A stretch of 62,042 bases of DNA from Phaeoceros laevis (GCA_049999765.1 JBNGIQ010009421.1:447645-509686); one strand, 5' to 3'. Positions 45,728 through 57,675 are shown, counted from the stretch's first letter. Numbers and translations: made by a program. Notes: generated by a model not told the origin, from the letters alone.

Positions 45728-48700
45728 ATGGCCTCTCTGTGTGTCAACCCTTCTGTCTCCTTGTCCAACCATGGAGCTGCTCAGCAGCACACTACACGCA
45801 CATTCGAAGTGGATTTTCTGAAAGGTGCAAATTATAGGGGGAGGTTATATGGAAGCTGCGACGAGCTTAAATCCAGAAGGAGTTTGTTTGGCAAGCCTTC
45901 TGTCTCAGGTTTTGTTTCGCAGAGGGACACAGGGACTGCGTTTGGTAGCAGAATCTTAGCAGGGCCGGGAAACAGCAACAGAGGCAAATATGGTGTAAGA
46001 ATGGCGTATATATCACCTCCTGCCCATCCAGACTTTCTGTCTCAAGCAGCCGAGGACGATGATGATGAGGAGGACGATGATGCGGAGGACGAAGCAGATG
46101 AAACAACAGAAGGCTCAAACAACAAACGATCAGCTCAATCTCGCAAACGTCCTAAAGCTGTCATAACCTGGGCCCTGGTGAGCAGCCTAGTGATGAAAGA
46201 AAAGCTGCGCTTATTGGGTGCTGTGCTTGGACTGGCCTTGGGAACCACTTGCACCCTCACTATGCCCCTCTTCTCTGGTATTTCTTCTAGTTGCCATGAT
46301 TATAAGCACATTCCTTTTTTGCGCTCTGCGTTGGACAGATGAGGCTTTGGCTGGTGACATTCTTCATTTAATATGTCTTGCCTGGATTTGGTGTGTTGTC
46401 ATTAAAGACTGGCGGAGGCTTACTCCTGGAAAGTGTGGAGGCATATTGTGTTATATGGAATGATCATCAATGGATGATCATCTAGATGTCTTTTGCCAGG
46501 TCGGTTCTTTGAAACACTCATCGGAGCAAGAACTGAGCCACTGTGGAAGCTTCTCACCAAGTTAGGAGCTGTATATTTGGCGGAGCCATTGTGCACAATT
46601 CTATTTGTTACTTGCATGGTGACTATCTGGGAAAGAGTCATGGCAAATCTGCGGTCCCAGATCTTCCAGCGGCTCCTGATTCAGAAGGTACTCATAGTAC
46701 ACGACCAGGACTTGCCAATGTATATATCTGAGAGTTGGGAGAGGATTGCTATATAGCTACATATGGACTCATGTGTCGTCTTGCCTCTTTGCAGGTTGAG
46801 TTCTTTGATCGTCACAAGGTGCGTGCATATCCTCTTTGGTTTATCCACCGCTTCACTTCTGCTCAAATAGTTGTAAGCCTCTATTAAGTTCCCCCTCTGC
46901 ATATTGACAGGTTGGGGAGCTCACTGGATTGCTGTCATCAGAGCTGGGTGCACTGAAAGATATTGTGAATGAGAATGTCTCAAGGGACCGTGGCTTTCGA
47001 GCAATCACTGAGGTATGCAGATTATTCGAGTTTGTCATTTGAGATCTTGGAACAGTGTTCACTCAGACCCTGAAACAAAATCCCTTCCCTGTCTTACATT
47101 GTCCAACTATTCTGGGCGATATTTGCATGCGATGGCTAAGTATGACGATGCTTTGTCTTTGATTGAATATGAATTAATATTTTGCCGTGGAGCAGATGCT
47201 GGGGACGCTCACTATCCTGTTCTACCTATCGACTGACCTAGCACCAGTTCTTGGATTGCTTATGTTAACCATATCAGCTACAGTTGGTAAGTAGCCTATT
47301 CCCTGAAGACAAGGAGTTCAACTTGCAGTAGGGTCTTGGTTCACTCATGCAGAGAGTCAGATACTGATTATGGTTATGCTAATGATGTCTTCAACAGCAA
47401 TTTATAAGCGAACCACTATGCCCATTTTCAAAGCACATGGGGCAGCACTTGCTCGAATCAGCGATTGTGCAAATGAAACATTTTCAGCCATTCGTACGGT
47501 ACATTGAACTTTATAGCTTGTACCCCCTCACAGTTGGCAAGCTCCCAATTCTTTGCAGGAAACTAAGAGCACTGCATTGCAGGTCCGGACTTTTGGGGGT
47601 GAGAAACGCCAGATGTCAATGTTCAACGAGCAGGTGATTGGGTTCCTTCGTTAATTTTGTGACTCGTGCACACCTTTCAGATAGTCGAAGTTGTGTTTTC
47701 TAGAGGATAACCTAACACCATGCTCTGTGTTGCATTGTGATCACAGGTCTTAGCATATCAGAAGAGCGGAAACAAGCTGGGTGTACTAAAATCAGCCAAT
47801 GAATCGTGGACTCGTATTGCTGTTTATGTCTCACTCATGGCGCTATATGTTCTTGGGGGGCAGAAAGTCAAAGCGGTAAGCTCTGAATCTGACTGTGTGT
47901 CCTGGTTATTCTAAAGTTCTTTGTACATCAGCAGACCGAACCCTCTGACCATCTACTGGATATAAGCTCGTATTTGCACTAAGACTAATCCCGTGCTATA
48001 CAGGGTGAACTTGCTGTCGGGAGAATGGTGTCGTTCATTGGATATACGTTCACATTGACATTTGCAGTAAGTTTCCCCACAGATGGCGGTATAGTGGTTG
48101 GATGGTGATTGCTTGTTTCAGTGCAAATGGTCTTTTCCGAAGAATGCCTGCACGGCAACCACTGAACTTCTGTCCACAGGTCCAAGGAGTGGTAAATACC
48201 CTTGCAGATGTAAGGGGAATGCTTGCTGCAGTTGAGCGCATAAATTCAATTGTAGCAGGGAGAGAAGTTGACGAGTCATTGGCTCGGGGCTTAGCCAGGG
48301 AAGCTGAGGATGAACTTAAAGGTGTGGAGGAGGATGGAGTCCCGGCTAACGGATCCCCAGGGAACTTAAGAGGAAGCAGGAGCACATGGACCCCCAAGTT
48401 GACTCAAAGTGTTTGTGAGCTTGCATGGAGTGGAGATGTTGTCCTTCAAGGTATGTCAACTATATGCCCTGCTTGCTGGCAAGAAACCATTGAAGGGGGG
48501 AGACCAGGTTGTAGGACGTTAAATCTCTGACAAAGTTACCTGGGCGTTATGCCACAGACGTACATTTTGCATATCCCTTACGCCCAGATGTGGAGGTGCT
48601 CAAAGGAATCACTTTGCAGCTAAAGCGAGGGACAGTTACAGCAGTTGTGGGATCCAGTGGTGCAGGAAAGAGCACAATTGTGCAGCTGCTGGCCCGATTT

Positions 48701-49864
48701 TATGAGGTAGGCAACATCCACGTAATTGCCATTCCAGTTTTTAACACGCCACCATGGACTTCTGTTCTCTGTACTCATTGGACTTAACAAAAAGAGGTGT
48801 TGGCTATTTCGTCTTGACTGCAGCCAACGAAAGGAAGAATCACTCTTGCTGGAGAAGATGTGAGGCAATTTGACAAGACTGAGTGGGCTCGTGCAATTTC
48901 TGTTGTCAACCAGGCAAGTAGCCTGCTTGCTATGGTAGCTTGAAGTTGGTGGCTGGCGCACGCTTGGATACCCCCGGAATCACGAAGCCTGACTGACTGG
49001 GTCGTGTGGTACACTTGCAGGAACCAGTTTTGTTTGCTATGTCGGTTGCAGAAAACATCGCATATGGGCTGCCCAATGTTGATGTGTCGCACGATGACAT
49101 TGTAGCCGCTGCGAAGGCTGCAAATGCACATGATTTCGTTACCGCTCTTCCTCAGGTTAGGCGGGGCTCTTTAAGCAGACATGCCCATGACTACTGGGGG
49201 TTCTCCCTTACGTAGTGTCAGTAACTGGTGCAGGGCTATAGAACACTCGTTGGGGAGCGTGGAAGTCTGCTAAGTGGAGGGCAACGTCAGGTGACTTAAC
49301 CATACCTCGATGAACTTGGCGACCAATCCTAGACGTCCAATCCTAGAGGTTTCATTTTCTTACACTACTCGTTGGCTGTGCAGAGAATAGCCATTGCAAG
49401 GGCTCTGTTGAAAAATGCTCCAATTTTGATTCTTGATGAGGTACCGCTACCTGTAGCATCAGTACTTTTTTATAAAAACAGAACACAATAGGAGACTTCT
49501 GCATTCTGAGGTCACTCATCTATTTTGCTGCACCACTTCAGGCTACAAGCGCTCTGGATACTGTGAGCGAGCGGCTTGTACAGGGTGCCCTTGATCGTCT
49601 TATGAAGGTCCTCCTCTCTTTCTGGAGCTATGGGTCCATGAATCCCTTCTGCATCCTGCCCTTCTTCTAACATGGTCGTTTGCTCTCTTACAGGGGCGCA
49701 CGACACTTGTCATTGCCCACCGACTTAGTACAATACAAGTGGCAGATCAGATTGCCGTTTGTGCAGATGGAAAGGTGGTAGAGCTAGGAACCCACTCGGA
49801 GCTTCTTTCCAAGGGTGGATCCTACTCTCTTCTTGTGAGAGGGCAAACAGTCGAAATCGAGTAA
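45728..49864 (+). CDS. ABCB28: Plastid half-size ABC transporter, ABCB28-like
   Basis: ATG 45728 starts a Ser/Arg-rich transit region ([20 protein letters not shown]). A stretch of Asp/Glu follows (46050-46100), then the first membrane domain ([20 protein letters not shown]). Later short exons read [28 protein letters not shown] joined to [40 protein letters not shown] and [20 protein letters not shown]. The ATPase follows: [21 protein letters not shown] joined to [34 protein letters not shown] joined to [36 protein letters not shown] and [10 protein letters not shown]. Walker A, signature, Walker B and H-loop are all present. Half transporters of this branch sit in the plastid envelope; the substrate is not firmly known. 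Ends TAA at 49864. Confidence 0.92.
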
Positions 49865-51064
49865 TAGCAAAGCCGGGTTTGTGGTGAAGTTCACCCGGGC
49901 TAATTTGCTGCATTATTGGCGAATTCGCAAAACGCCACAGCTGGTCGCTAACTTTTCCTGTCTCTGTCCCGGGCTGTCTCTGTCCCGGGCTACATGAGAT
50001 TCATAGAGCCTGGACTAAAAGCATAGAAGTGGAACACGATGCTGTGCTAGCCACCGTGTGGGAAGACAGTTTGCACACAAGCTGACGTCCAGCGAACACA
50101 AGCTGCGTCAGCTTGTGTTCGTTGGATAGCTGACGTCCAGCGAAAGATGATTCTTTCGAGCGATAGTTGAACTGTCCGTATACGGCGCTCACCTTGCCAA
50201 TGACACAATTGTTTTCGGCTCGGCCTTTTTCCTGTCGAGCCAGGGATTTTACCATGTTCTTGAAGACAATTGGCAGCACCTGGAGCCTGACAGCCTCGCC
50301 AAATCTGTCAGTGGCATGCATTATGGAGGCTAGACCCCGGTCTCTACTGTGAAGGCCTGGTTGGACACTTTTGCCAACTGCAGGCAAGGGAGCAGATGAA
50401 TCCAAAGCTATGGTGGTTGGAACAGGCCTGCGGTACTGAGCGAGTTATAATCTTGGTAACGCTTCTCCACACTGAAGGGTCCGCTAGTGGATATCTTCAG
50501 ATGGAATCCTGTAAATGCTCAAGCTGCGCGGACGAGTCATCAGTGAGTCACTGTCAGTGAATTGCAGTTCCACACCATTTGGGTGGCCACTACCTGGGGC
50601 CTACCTCCTACGGCCGCATCTCAGCTCCGGTGCACTGTATCAAGTCAGTATTGCGAACGAAGATGATAAATGTTGAACCTCCGGGATGAGAAAGCGCAAA
50701 CTTCAGTAAACCTTCATCCCCTGCTCCTCTCCTCCTCCTCTGCTCCTCTCCTCCTCCTCCTTGATTGCAGCCACACAGGCAAGCGGCATCATTTGGGAGG
50801 ACTTGACTATGATGAGCGCCTGCGCAACGCTCGAACTCCGATTGCGCATTGCAATGTCAGCAGACTTCCTGCTCCTCCAATCTTGATCTCCTTTTTTTCT
50901 CACAGTCAATTGTTCCTGCATCCACTCTGCAAGCTTCTACTCTACCTCCCATCAATCACCGCTTGCCGTCAGGACTAATTCCCCCGTCCTCGTCGTGTGT
51001 AGGAAGGAATAGGTCAGAGAGGCCCCCAGACAGCTGCGACAGTCCGGCCTAGCCGCAAGCCTCA
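49865..51064. other. Spacer ABCB28 / TauD-like
   Basis: No gene. It contains a doubled CTGTCTCTGTCCCGGG (about 49961-49989), a strong hairpin bracketed by 16-bp direct repeats (50081-50144), and a pyrimidine-rich tract CTCCTCTCCTCCTCCTCTGC-like (about 50715-50765) upstream of the dioxygenase that resembles a plant Y-patch. Confidence 0.45.
50081..50144. repeat. Hairpin flanked by 16-bp direct repeats
   Basis: GCTGACGTCCAGCGAA occurs at 50081-50096 and 50129-50144. Between and overlapping them, 50088-50105 pairs with 50109-50126 (18 bp, one G:T type mismatch) around the loop CGT; core arms CGAACACAAGCTG / CAGCTTGTGTTCG. Confidence 0.85.
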
Positions 51065-51907
51065 ATGTCGCTCCGAGTAACACCGGTCACCCCGGCCATC
51101 GGCGCAGAGGTGGAGGGTGTGAGACTGGCAGGGCCGGTGACGGACGAGGAAGTGGAGGCCATCACCGCCGCCCTGCTGAAGCACCAAGTCCTCTTCTTCC
51201 GGAACCAGCCGCTCACTCCCGAGCAGCAGCACTCCTTCGCTACCCGGTTCGGGGAGCTACACGTTCACCCCATCTACCCCAACTCCCCGGGCTTACCCGG
51301 GATCATGGTCCTGGACGCGGACGGGGAGCACCCGCCGGACAACGACAACTGGCACACCGACGTGACGTGGATCGAGACTCCGCCACTAGGAACCATCTTA
51401 TCGGCGAAGCAGCTGCCGCCACCTGGCGCGGGGGGCGACACGCTGTGGGCGAGCTGTACGGCCGCATTCAACGCGCTGTCGCCGCCGGTGCAAGAGCTGC
51501 TGCTCAAGTTGCACGCGGAGCACGATTTCCTCAAGAGCTTCCCAGCGCCCAGGCAGTGGCGGGACGGCGGGGACCCGGTCGCCAGGTGGGAGGCCGCAAA
51601 GAAGCTCCACCCGCCGGTCACCCACCCGGTGGTGCGCACTCATCCGGTGACGGGGCGGAAAGGCCTCTTCGTAAGCGAGGGCTTCACTACGCGGATTCTG
51701 GGGCTGAGCAAGCAGGAGAGCGACGCCCTGCTGGCTTTGCTCTTCGCTCACGTAGTGCGGCCTGAGTTCACGCTGCGCTGGCGATGGCAGGTGAACGATG
51801 TGGCATTTTGGGACAACCGAGTCACACAGCACTTTGCTGTGAACGACTACGTCCCCCATAGGAGAGTGATGCATAGAGCCACAGTGATAGGCGACAAGCC
51901 TTTCTGA
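51065..51907 (+). CDS. TauD/TfdA-type 2-oxoglutarate-Fe(II) dioxygenase, intronless
   Basis: Single exon, 280 residues, start [20 protein letters not shown]. Iron ligands by position: His97 and Asp99 (NWHTDVTW), His256 (TQHFAVNDY); 2-oxoglutarate Arg271 (RRVMHRAT). These positions nearly match the bacterial taurine dioxygenase numbering. Length and ends match bacterial and fungal TauD enzymes, which oxidise sulfonates, aryloxyalkanoates or related acids; the substrate here cannot be told from sequence. Composition is strongly GC-rich, notably at third positions, unlike the neighbouring intron-bearing genes. No introns in 843 bp. The ORF is intact, so it is probably under selection. A horizontal origin is inferred; a plant-wide old family is the alternative. 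Confidence 0.9.
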   Translation: MSLRVTPVTPAIGAEVEGVRLAGPVTDEEVEAITAALLKHQVLFFRNQPLTPEQQHSFATRFGELHVHPIYPNSPGLPGIMVLDADGEHPPDNDNWHTDVTWIETPPLGTILSAKQLPPPGAGGDTLWASCTAAFNALSPPVQELLLKLHAEHDFLKSFPAPRQWRDGGDPVARWEAAKKLHPPVTHPVVRTHPVTGRKGLFVSEGFTTRILGLSKQESDALLALLFAHVVRPEFTLRWRWQVNDVAFWDNRVTQHFAVNDYVPHRRVMHRATVIGDKPF

Positions 51908-52207
51908 GACGATCCGAGCCGGTCACGGCAGAAATCAATTGTATAGAGGTTCGGATATATAACTGGCTAGAATTGTGATGTCTGCAATGTCCGCAACGTA
52001 CGCGCTGTCTTACTAAGCTTAAGTGGTGTGGAAGGAGAGCAAAATTGTTATGGCGGATATTTATTACGTAGGACGCCATCGGCATAAGAGTTCAATCGAT
52101 CCATCAATCTGATAACACAGCTCGGCCTTGCTCTCGAAGTGACAAACCAATCTCTACTCTGAAGCAACTCCAATAGCTGGGTCCTCAATCAGAGGACTTC
52201 GTTGTCG

Positions 52208-54355
52208 CTACTGGCTGGCAACTTTTAGTTGCTGTGCTGATACTTCAGCGGCAAAATCCTTTTCTTGCCTGCCAGAACAGTAAGCAGAATTTTATGACTG
52301 CCGCCCGGCAAGCAAAAAGGATCGGAGACCACGGAAGCTCAAGAGTGATCAGTTGTAACATACCTTTCAATACCCTCGCCAACTACCATGCGTAAAAACT
52401 GTCCTATGCTCACGGGCTTTCCCACTTTAGTAGACAGCTCGTCCAACACTGCCTGGAAATCCAGATTAACACAGCTGTCTGTTAGACAACCACATCTACA
52501 ACCAGCAAATGGCGTTACCATATCCTAGGCACTGAGAAAACAGTGTTCGTAGACACAAGGGACTCTGCCTGCAAAGAAACTGAAGTAGACGACGACACCT
52601 GAACGGTTTGAGTGTCGTTTACGACAAATTTTTGGTCGAGAAGAGCAACTTCCTCATAATACTTTTTCAGGCGGCCTTCCACCATCTTGTCAATAAACGC
52701 TTGCTTCTTTCCACTTGCAAGAGCCTGCACGTTTACAGCCAGGTAACAAGCTCAGAAAGGAAACAGACAGTTGGACATTGGAAGGATTACAAGGGTGTTT
52801 CGGTGTTTACGTCAGATCAAACATCAGTCCAGAACTGGCAAAGCTTACGCACCTGAGATTGCAAAACCTCTCGTTCTTGCTTTAAGCACTCAGGATCAAC
52901 AAGGTTTCGTGACAGAAACAGGGGCTTGGCTGCTACGATATGCATCGCCAGCAGGTTGCCCACAGATTCAAAATAGGTGGAATACTCCTCCAAGTAACCA
53001 CCTTCGACATCCAGAGTTAGCACTCCCGCAATCCTTCCGAGACCTGCCAGTTGGGCATGAATATAAGGCTCAGTATGGACATAGGGTGGGGAAAATGCTA
53101 TGCAAAGAGAATGCATCTTCACGCAGAAGCAGACAACAGCAGCACCTTCAAGTGGACTGTCATGAAGATACAGGCCTGCGAAGCTGGGGCTTGTGACCCG
53201 AAAGCCCCGGCGAAGCTTGACATTTTCTCCCAATATGCCTGCAGTCTCAGCGACTGCATCCCGCACAGTGGATTCTCCGCTCAGTTTTGGATGATCCAAG
53301 ACCACTTTTGCAGCCTACAGCAAAACATGCCCACTGTCCCCTAAAGCCGTGAAGTCACTCGGCATGGCGCAGAAAAGGTGCAGCAATAAGGACCTGCACA
53401 CAAAACATGAAATCGTGGTCCAGGAGATTACCTCCAATGATTGCAGGTCAATGGGGATTGGTTGTAACCCCCCTACACTGGGAACATCGGCAAACAGAGC
53501 GGCAACTGCGACTCTAGAGACCTGCATGCGGGCCAACGAACCTGTTAGATTCTATTGAGAGATGTCAGCGGTTCTGATGCATAACTCGCCTGGATAATCG
53601 AAGCCAAATATCATCCTAAGCCAGTCACCCAAGGTGGGCGAAGACAATCAGACTATCGCATATCAAGTTATGTGCCTTCCAAGGCGAACCCCAAGGAACT
53701 TTTCACCCTCAGGGATAACTGCACTTGGTAAGCAGCAAAGATTCATGTTGCACAGAAGATGAACTAAGATGGCAAGGAGTACACCATCAAGCCTTCGAAT
53801 TGTGCTCTGACCCAGACATCAATTATCATAGACATTGCACAGTGGCCTTACCAGGTGTTGAAAGATGTCGTTCCTGGCCACAAAATCTGTCTCGCTGTTG
53901 ATCTCAACCACAGCAGTGGTCCCTGGTGCTCTGCCAACTCCAAGCAGACCTTCAGCGGCTATTCTGGACGCCTTCTTGCTGGCAGCTGCCAGCCCTTTCT
54001 TTCTCAACTCCGTGAACGCAGCCTCTGCACAAACCATCACACCACAACGAAAGTCACCACCCGGAAACCTACTGCCCATCCACCAGAGAATCTGCGACTA
54101 CAGTGACTGCAAGAACGCACCGGGATCCCACTGACATTGCAAAAGTGTAGCTTTCACATCCTTCATGGGAGCACCGGTCCTCTCCCGCAGCTGCTTGATC
54201 AGATTCCTTTGCCCTTCCGGCCCAACCTCGGCGCTGAACGACCTGGAGTCTTGCGACCCCGACAGCCATTGGGACTCTGCGGCTGGAAGCGCCCGCCATT
54301 GCCGAGCAAGATGCTGGAACAAGGCCTGCGGCGCTCGCTTGTAGCCAGACGCCAT
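52208..54355 (-). CDS. EFTS: Mitochondrial elongation factor Ts
   Basis: ATG 54355 opens [19 protein letters not shown], a basic amphipathic presequence. Then come [20 protein letters not shown] (UBA-like N domain), [20 protein letters not shown], the EF-Ts signature [15 protein letters not shown] (near 53870), [20 protein letters not shown] (near 53290), [59 protein letters not shown] and [19 protein letters not shown]. The last codons come from an exon at 52208-52265 ([14 protein letters not shown]) reached by GAAAG|gtatg...ggcag|GC. Straight reading would instead stop at 52339. Role: nucleotide exchange for EF-Tu in organelle translation. The mitochondrial branch is preferred because the single Ts core lacks S1 domains of the plastid protein. 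Confidence 0.9.
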
Positions 54356-54388
54356 TGCTGCCTAAACCTTGGAGCATGCGAGGGTCCC

Positions 54389-54411
54389 AAAACCCTGAAC
54401 CCAAGCCCTAA
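54389..54411. promoter_or_regulatory. Telo-box-like CCCTAA/CCCTGA run upstream of EF-Ts
   Basis: About 35 bp upstream of the EF-Ts ATG the plus strand reads AAAACCCTGAACCCAAGCCC then TAA, a degenerate series of AACCCTAA-type cores. It may act as a telo-box in the EF-Ts promoter; position is suggestive, function inferred. Confidence 0.4.
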
Positions 54412-55114
54412 TTTCACCCGTCGTTCGGGCCGTGCTCATAGAGCTTTCGGTGAACTAACCGCTTGCAGAGCAGTGCGCCCTTACGGAGCATGGTCCAACG
54501 CCCTTGCGCGTGTTCCATTGTTGAATAGAGGTTTGTTTGGCACATCTCTCGCCATCAATGGAAAATGCGCAGGTGCGTTGATCACGTTCTGCCATCAGAG
54601 CCTGGGAGCATGACGGAAAGCCGACTTCTCCACCTTTCTTTGCAGCTCCGTTCGTCTCCTTCACGTCGTGCCTTGCGATGGACGTTGTTTGCCCTGCCCC
54701 CATGTGGAGAGACAGACTCTCAGGCTGTAGGGGTGTTCGACGTTTAAGATTGGGGATCCTGGCAACTCGCGGTCTGGGGTTGAACAAGGACTCAATAACA
54801 GCCCAGCTTCTGTCCCACGAGTGGTCGTGAGATTGGCACATGGACTTGGATATGAGGGTTCCACGAAGTACAGGTAGTGTGTTATTCTCCTCCTTTTGCA
54901 AGTGGTAGACCGGAGCTCGGGTTTTTCGAGTGATGGTGGTTTGCAATCTATCGTGTCCGGAGGAACTGTGAGGTGCATGTCTGAATGTTCTTTGGCTACT
55001 ATTTTTGCGGCCGCTGACAGCTGGGTCCCCGAATTGAGCCTGGCTGGATGTGAAAAAGCTGACCTGAAAGTGGAAACTTCTCTTCTGGTCCGATGTGATA
55101 TATGTGGTTGGCAG

Positions 55115-56094
55115 GCCGATGATATTATCCTCGTTATAGATGAGGTACACACTTTAATTGGAGCCGGGGCTGCCGAGGGAGCTATTGATGCTGCCAACAT
55201 TCTCAAGCCCGTGGTGAACTTCAGGTACTGCTTTTGAGTGTAACCTTCAATCTACCCGCCACCGTTTCTTGCAGGGAGATGGCTAACTATTCTGGTCACA
55301 GGGTATTGGTGCCACAACATTGGATGAGTACAGGAAGCATATTGAGAAGGATCCGGCTCTAGAGAGGCGTTTTCAGCCTGTATTGGTACCGGAGCCTACT
55401 GTCGATGAAACTATTCAAATCTTGCACGGTCTGCGAGAGCGATATGAAATCCACCATAAACTGCGGTACACGGATGAGGCATTGGTTGCAGCAGCGCAGC
55501 TGTCTTACCAGTATATCAGGTATTTTGCTGTCCTGTGGTGACTACCAACTTGCACTGCATGTCCACTGCTCGGGGTACCCACCTGTTGCATTGTTGTGCA
55601 GTGACCGGTTCCTACCAGATAAGGCAATTGATCTTATCGATGAAGCTGGATCTCGAGTACGCCTACGCTTTGCACAGGTGAGTTACTATCTTCTGGGGAG
55701 GTATCTAGCAAACTGGTCCCTGGCCTTTTACAAACTTGTCGTTATGACGGGTGTGCAGTTGCCTGAAGAAGCAAAAGAGCTTGACAAGGAGTTGAGGCAA
55801 ATAACAAAGGACAAGAATGAGGCTGTCAGAAACCAGGATTTTGAAAAGGTATCAATTTTCTTTGCTTGTCTTCTGGTGGAATCATTACGATGGTTGCATG
55901 TGGGATTAAGTGACTTGTCCTAGTTGCAAGCTGACGGGTCCACTACTGTTTGTGCGCAGGCCGGGGAGCTCCGAGACAGGGAGATGGAGCTTAAGGCACA
56001 AATCAGTGCTATTACGGAGAAAGGGAAAGAGAAGTCAAAAGCAGAAAGTGAAGCTGGGGAGGCAGGACCACTGGTGACCGAAGCGGATATTAAG
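55115..56094 (+). pseudogene. Truncated ClpC (Hsp100) fragment
   Basis: In order: [20 protein letters not shown] with [12 protein letters not shown] (Walker B of AAA-1, exon 55115-55224), [20 protein letters not shown] with [15 protein letters not shown] (55302-), [37 protein letters not shown] (55605-55678), [20 protein letters not shown], then [17 protein letters not shown] and VTEADI, where similarity stops. Walker A and the Clp N-domain are missing on the left, and the M-domain remainder and whole AAA-2 on the right. After ANILKP about ten bases are absent, shifting the frame. Intact members are the plastid stromal chaperone motor. The splice sites are still recognisable, so the copy came from genomic DNA rather than an mRNA. 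Confidence 0.85.
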
Positions 56095-56207
56095 GCTTTC
56101 ATGGTTGTTAAGGCTTTCATGGTTGTTATGGCTGCCCGGTTGCTCGGTTATGGTTGCCCGGTTGCTCGGCTGCTCGGTTATGGTTGCTCTGCTCGGTTGC
56201 TTGGTTT
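56092..56207. repeat. Minisatellite at the ClpC break
   Basis: AAGGCTTTCATGGTTGTT is repeated exactly at 56092-56109 and 56110-56127. It is followed by irregular CGGTTGCTCGG / TTATGGTTGC units to about 56207. Confidence 0.85.
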
Positions 56208-56281
56208 TTAAAGTATACCGCAAAAGTGAGCGGGAATCGTCAGCTGCCGCGCTTCACGGTTGTAGCCTCAAAAGGTCAAAA

Positions 56282-56444
56282 GGTCGATTGCAAGCAACTT
56301 CGCGGTTGTAGCCCCAACAGGTTGATTGCAAGCAACTTCGCGGTTGTAGCCCCAACAGGTAGACCAAGGTCCCTGGATGGGGGCTCAATCCCTGGACGGG
56401 GGCTCCCGGTAGACCAAGGTCCTTGGACGGGGGCTCCCGGTCGC
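56282..56444. repeat. Two adjacent tandem repeats (38 bp and ~31 bp units)
   Basis: A 38-bp unit (GATTGCAAGCAACTTCGCGG core) lies at 56282-56319 and 56320-56357 with one mismatch. It is followed by units GGTAGACCAAGGTCC...GACGGGGGCTCCC at about 56358-56409 and 56409-56439. Confidence 0.8.
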
Positions 56445-56654
56445 CTGTAGAAAAACCTCGCGGGGTGTGTCGATTCCCATGTGGAGTAGGCTAAACACCA
56501 TAATCACCTTACTACTACTACATGACGTCACCTTTCCAACCTAAGGACCCAAGAGACTTTTTTGCCCGGACTTTCACGATGCTTTCTACTATGTCCTATG
56601 AGAAAATAAGGTGACGTAGTGGCGATGCGTCATTCATTCAACAGACGTTTCAGT

Positions 56655-57111
56655 GGGCTTTTAAGGGTTAACCCTTACGAGCCCAACAGGACATTTGTCC
56701 ACTTTTGTCTCTGCGTCCACTTTAACGATGCTTTCTGTTATCTCCTATCACAAAAAATTATTTTATTACCTTACATAATATTATTAGAAAGGTGACATCG
56801 GTCTATCAAATTCTTTATTTAAGGCCATGGCTGCCGGCCAGCAAGGAAGATTCCTCCAATGGGATGCTTGATTCCCGTTTTCCGTGGAAAGTCGGTTTGA
56901 AGGCCGACTTTGAAGCCGGGCACAAAGCGCCCTTGTAACAGAAGTTTCATGGGTTTCGAAACCCGGGCTCTTATTAACAAGCCCAAGTTTTGAATCGCCC
57001 GTGACATTGACATGGTTACTTTGGTGCCGAAACGGCCGGGCTTTTAAGGGTTAAGGGTTAACAAGCCCAAGTTTTGAATCGCCCGTGACATTCACATGGT
57101 TACTTTGATGC
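56655..57111. repeat. Palindrome and 54-bp direct repeat field
   Basis: 56655-56684 is an imperfect 30-bp palindrome centred on AAGGGTTAACCCTT. 56974-57027 and 57058-57111 are direct repeats (two mismatches by eye; core AGCCCAAGTTTTGAATCGCC). The copies are separated by an insertion that again carries TTTTAAGGGTTAAGGGTTAA. No coding signal from 56208 to about 57660. Confidence 0.8.
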
Positions 57112-57675
57112 TTGCGTGGCTTCCAAGTCGGGTAAAGCTGCTTTACTAAAGCAATCATGGACATGCATGCCTCCCGATAGAATACGGGGCTCCGGCACCT
57201 AGATACCATCTAAAATGTGCTGCCGTGGGCCCTAAAGAAGCTGTCCACGTTGCCCGAAACTTTCTCCCGACCACACGAGCCAGGTGGTGAGCATGCATTG
57301 CCTCCGGATGAATGACATGGTCGCTGTTCCCAGGTGGTAATAATAATCGCACTCGCTCCCCGGGTTTACATGACGGCGCGTCTTACAGATGGCGCAAATA
57401 CCTGCTTGCTAGCGCAGACTATCTAACTATAGCATGCACCGTTGGAGGACGGGCCCGCGTGATCAACGTCAAGTCCGTTTTTGCGTCGAACCCGCCGGAC
57501 GACCGTCACTTGTGGAGGGCGCAACTCATTTGTAAGCGCACATAAGGCGGGAGCAGGGCCGCGACAGACAGCTCGAGGGATCGAGAGCCATCGCTCTATC
57601 GATCTGTGCATGCCGAGATCGATGATGGCCAGCAGGACGCTTGGCGGCCCCGGGCGACAATCGCAACAGCGTCGG
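57112..57675. other. Repeat-poor spacer upstream of PPO relic
   Basis: No supportable gene; open frames here do not resemble any family. Confidence 0.35.

Noticed and set aside
52339-52365. EF-Ts ending YVTTDHS
   Set aside because: A GT donor at this point and an in-phase exon ending [10 protein letters not shown] fit the family end better.
54455-55206. Two long minus-strand frames (231 and 181 codons)
   Set aside because: Lack resemblance to any family, overlap the start of the ClpC fragment, and only reflect stop-poor composition.
56092-57111. CRISPR array or centromeric satellite
   Set aside because: Repeats are few, directly adjacent or of unlike length, without uniform spacers; the genome is a plant nuclear one.
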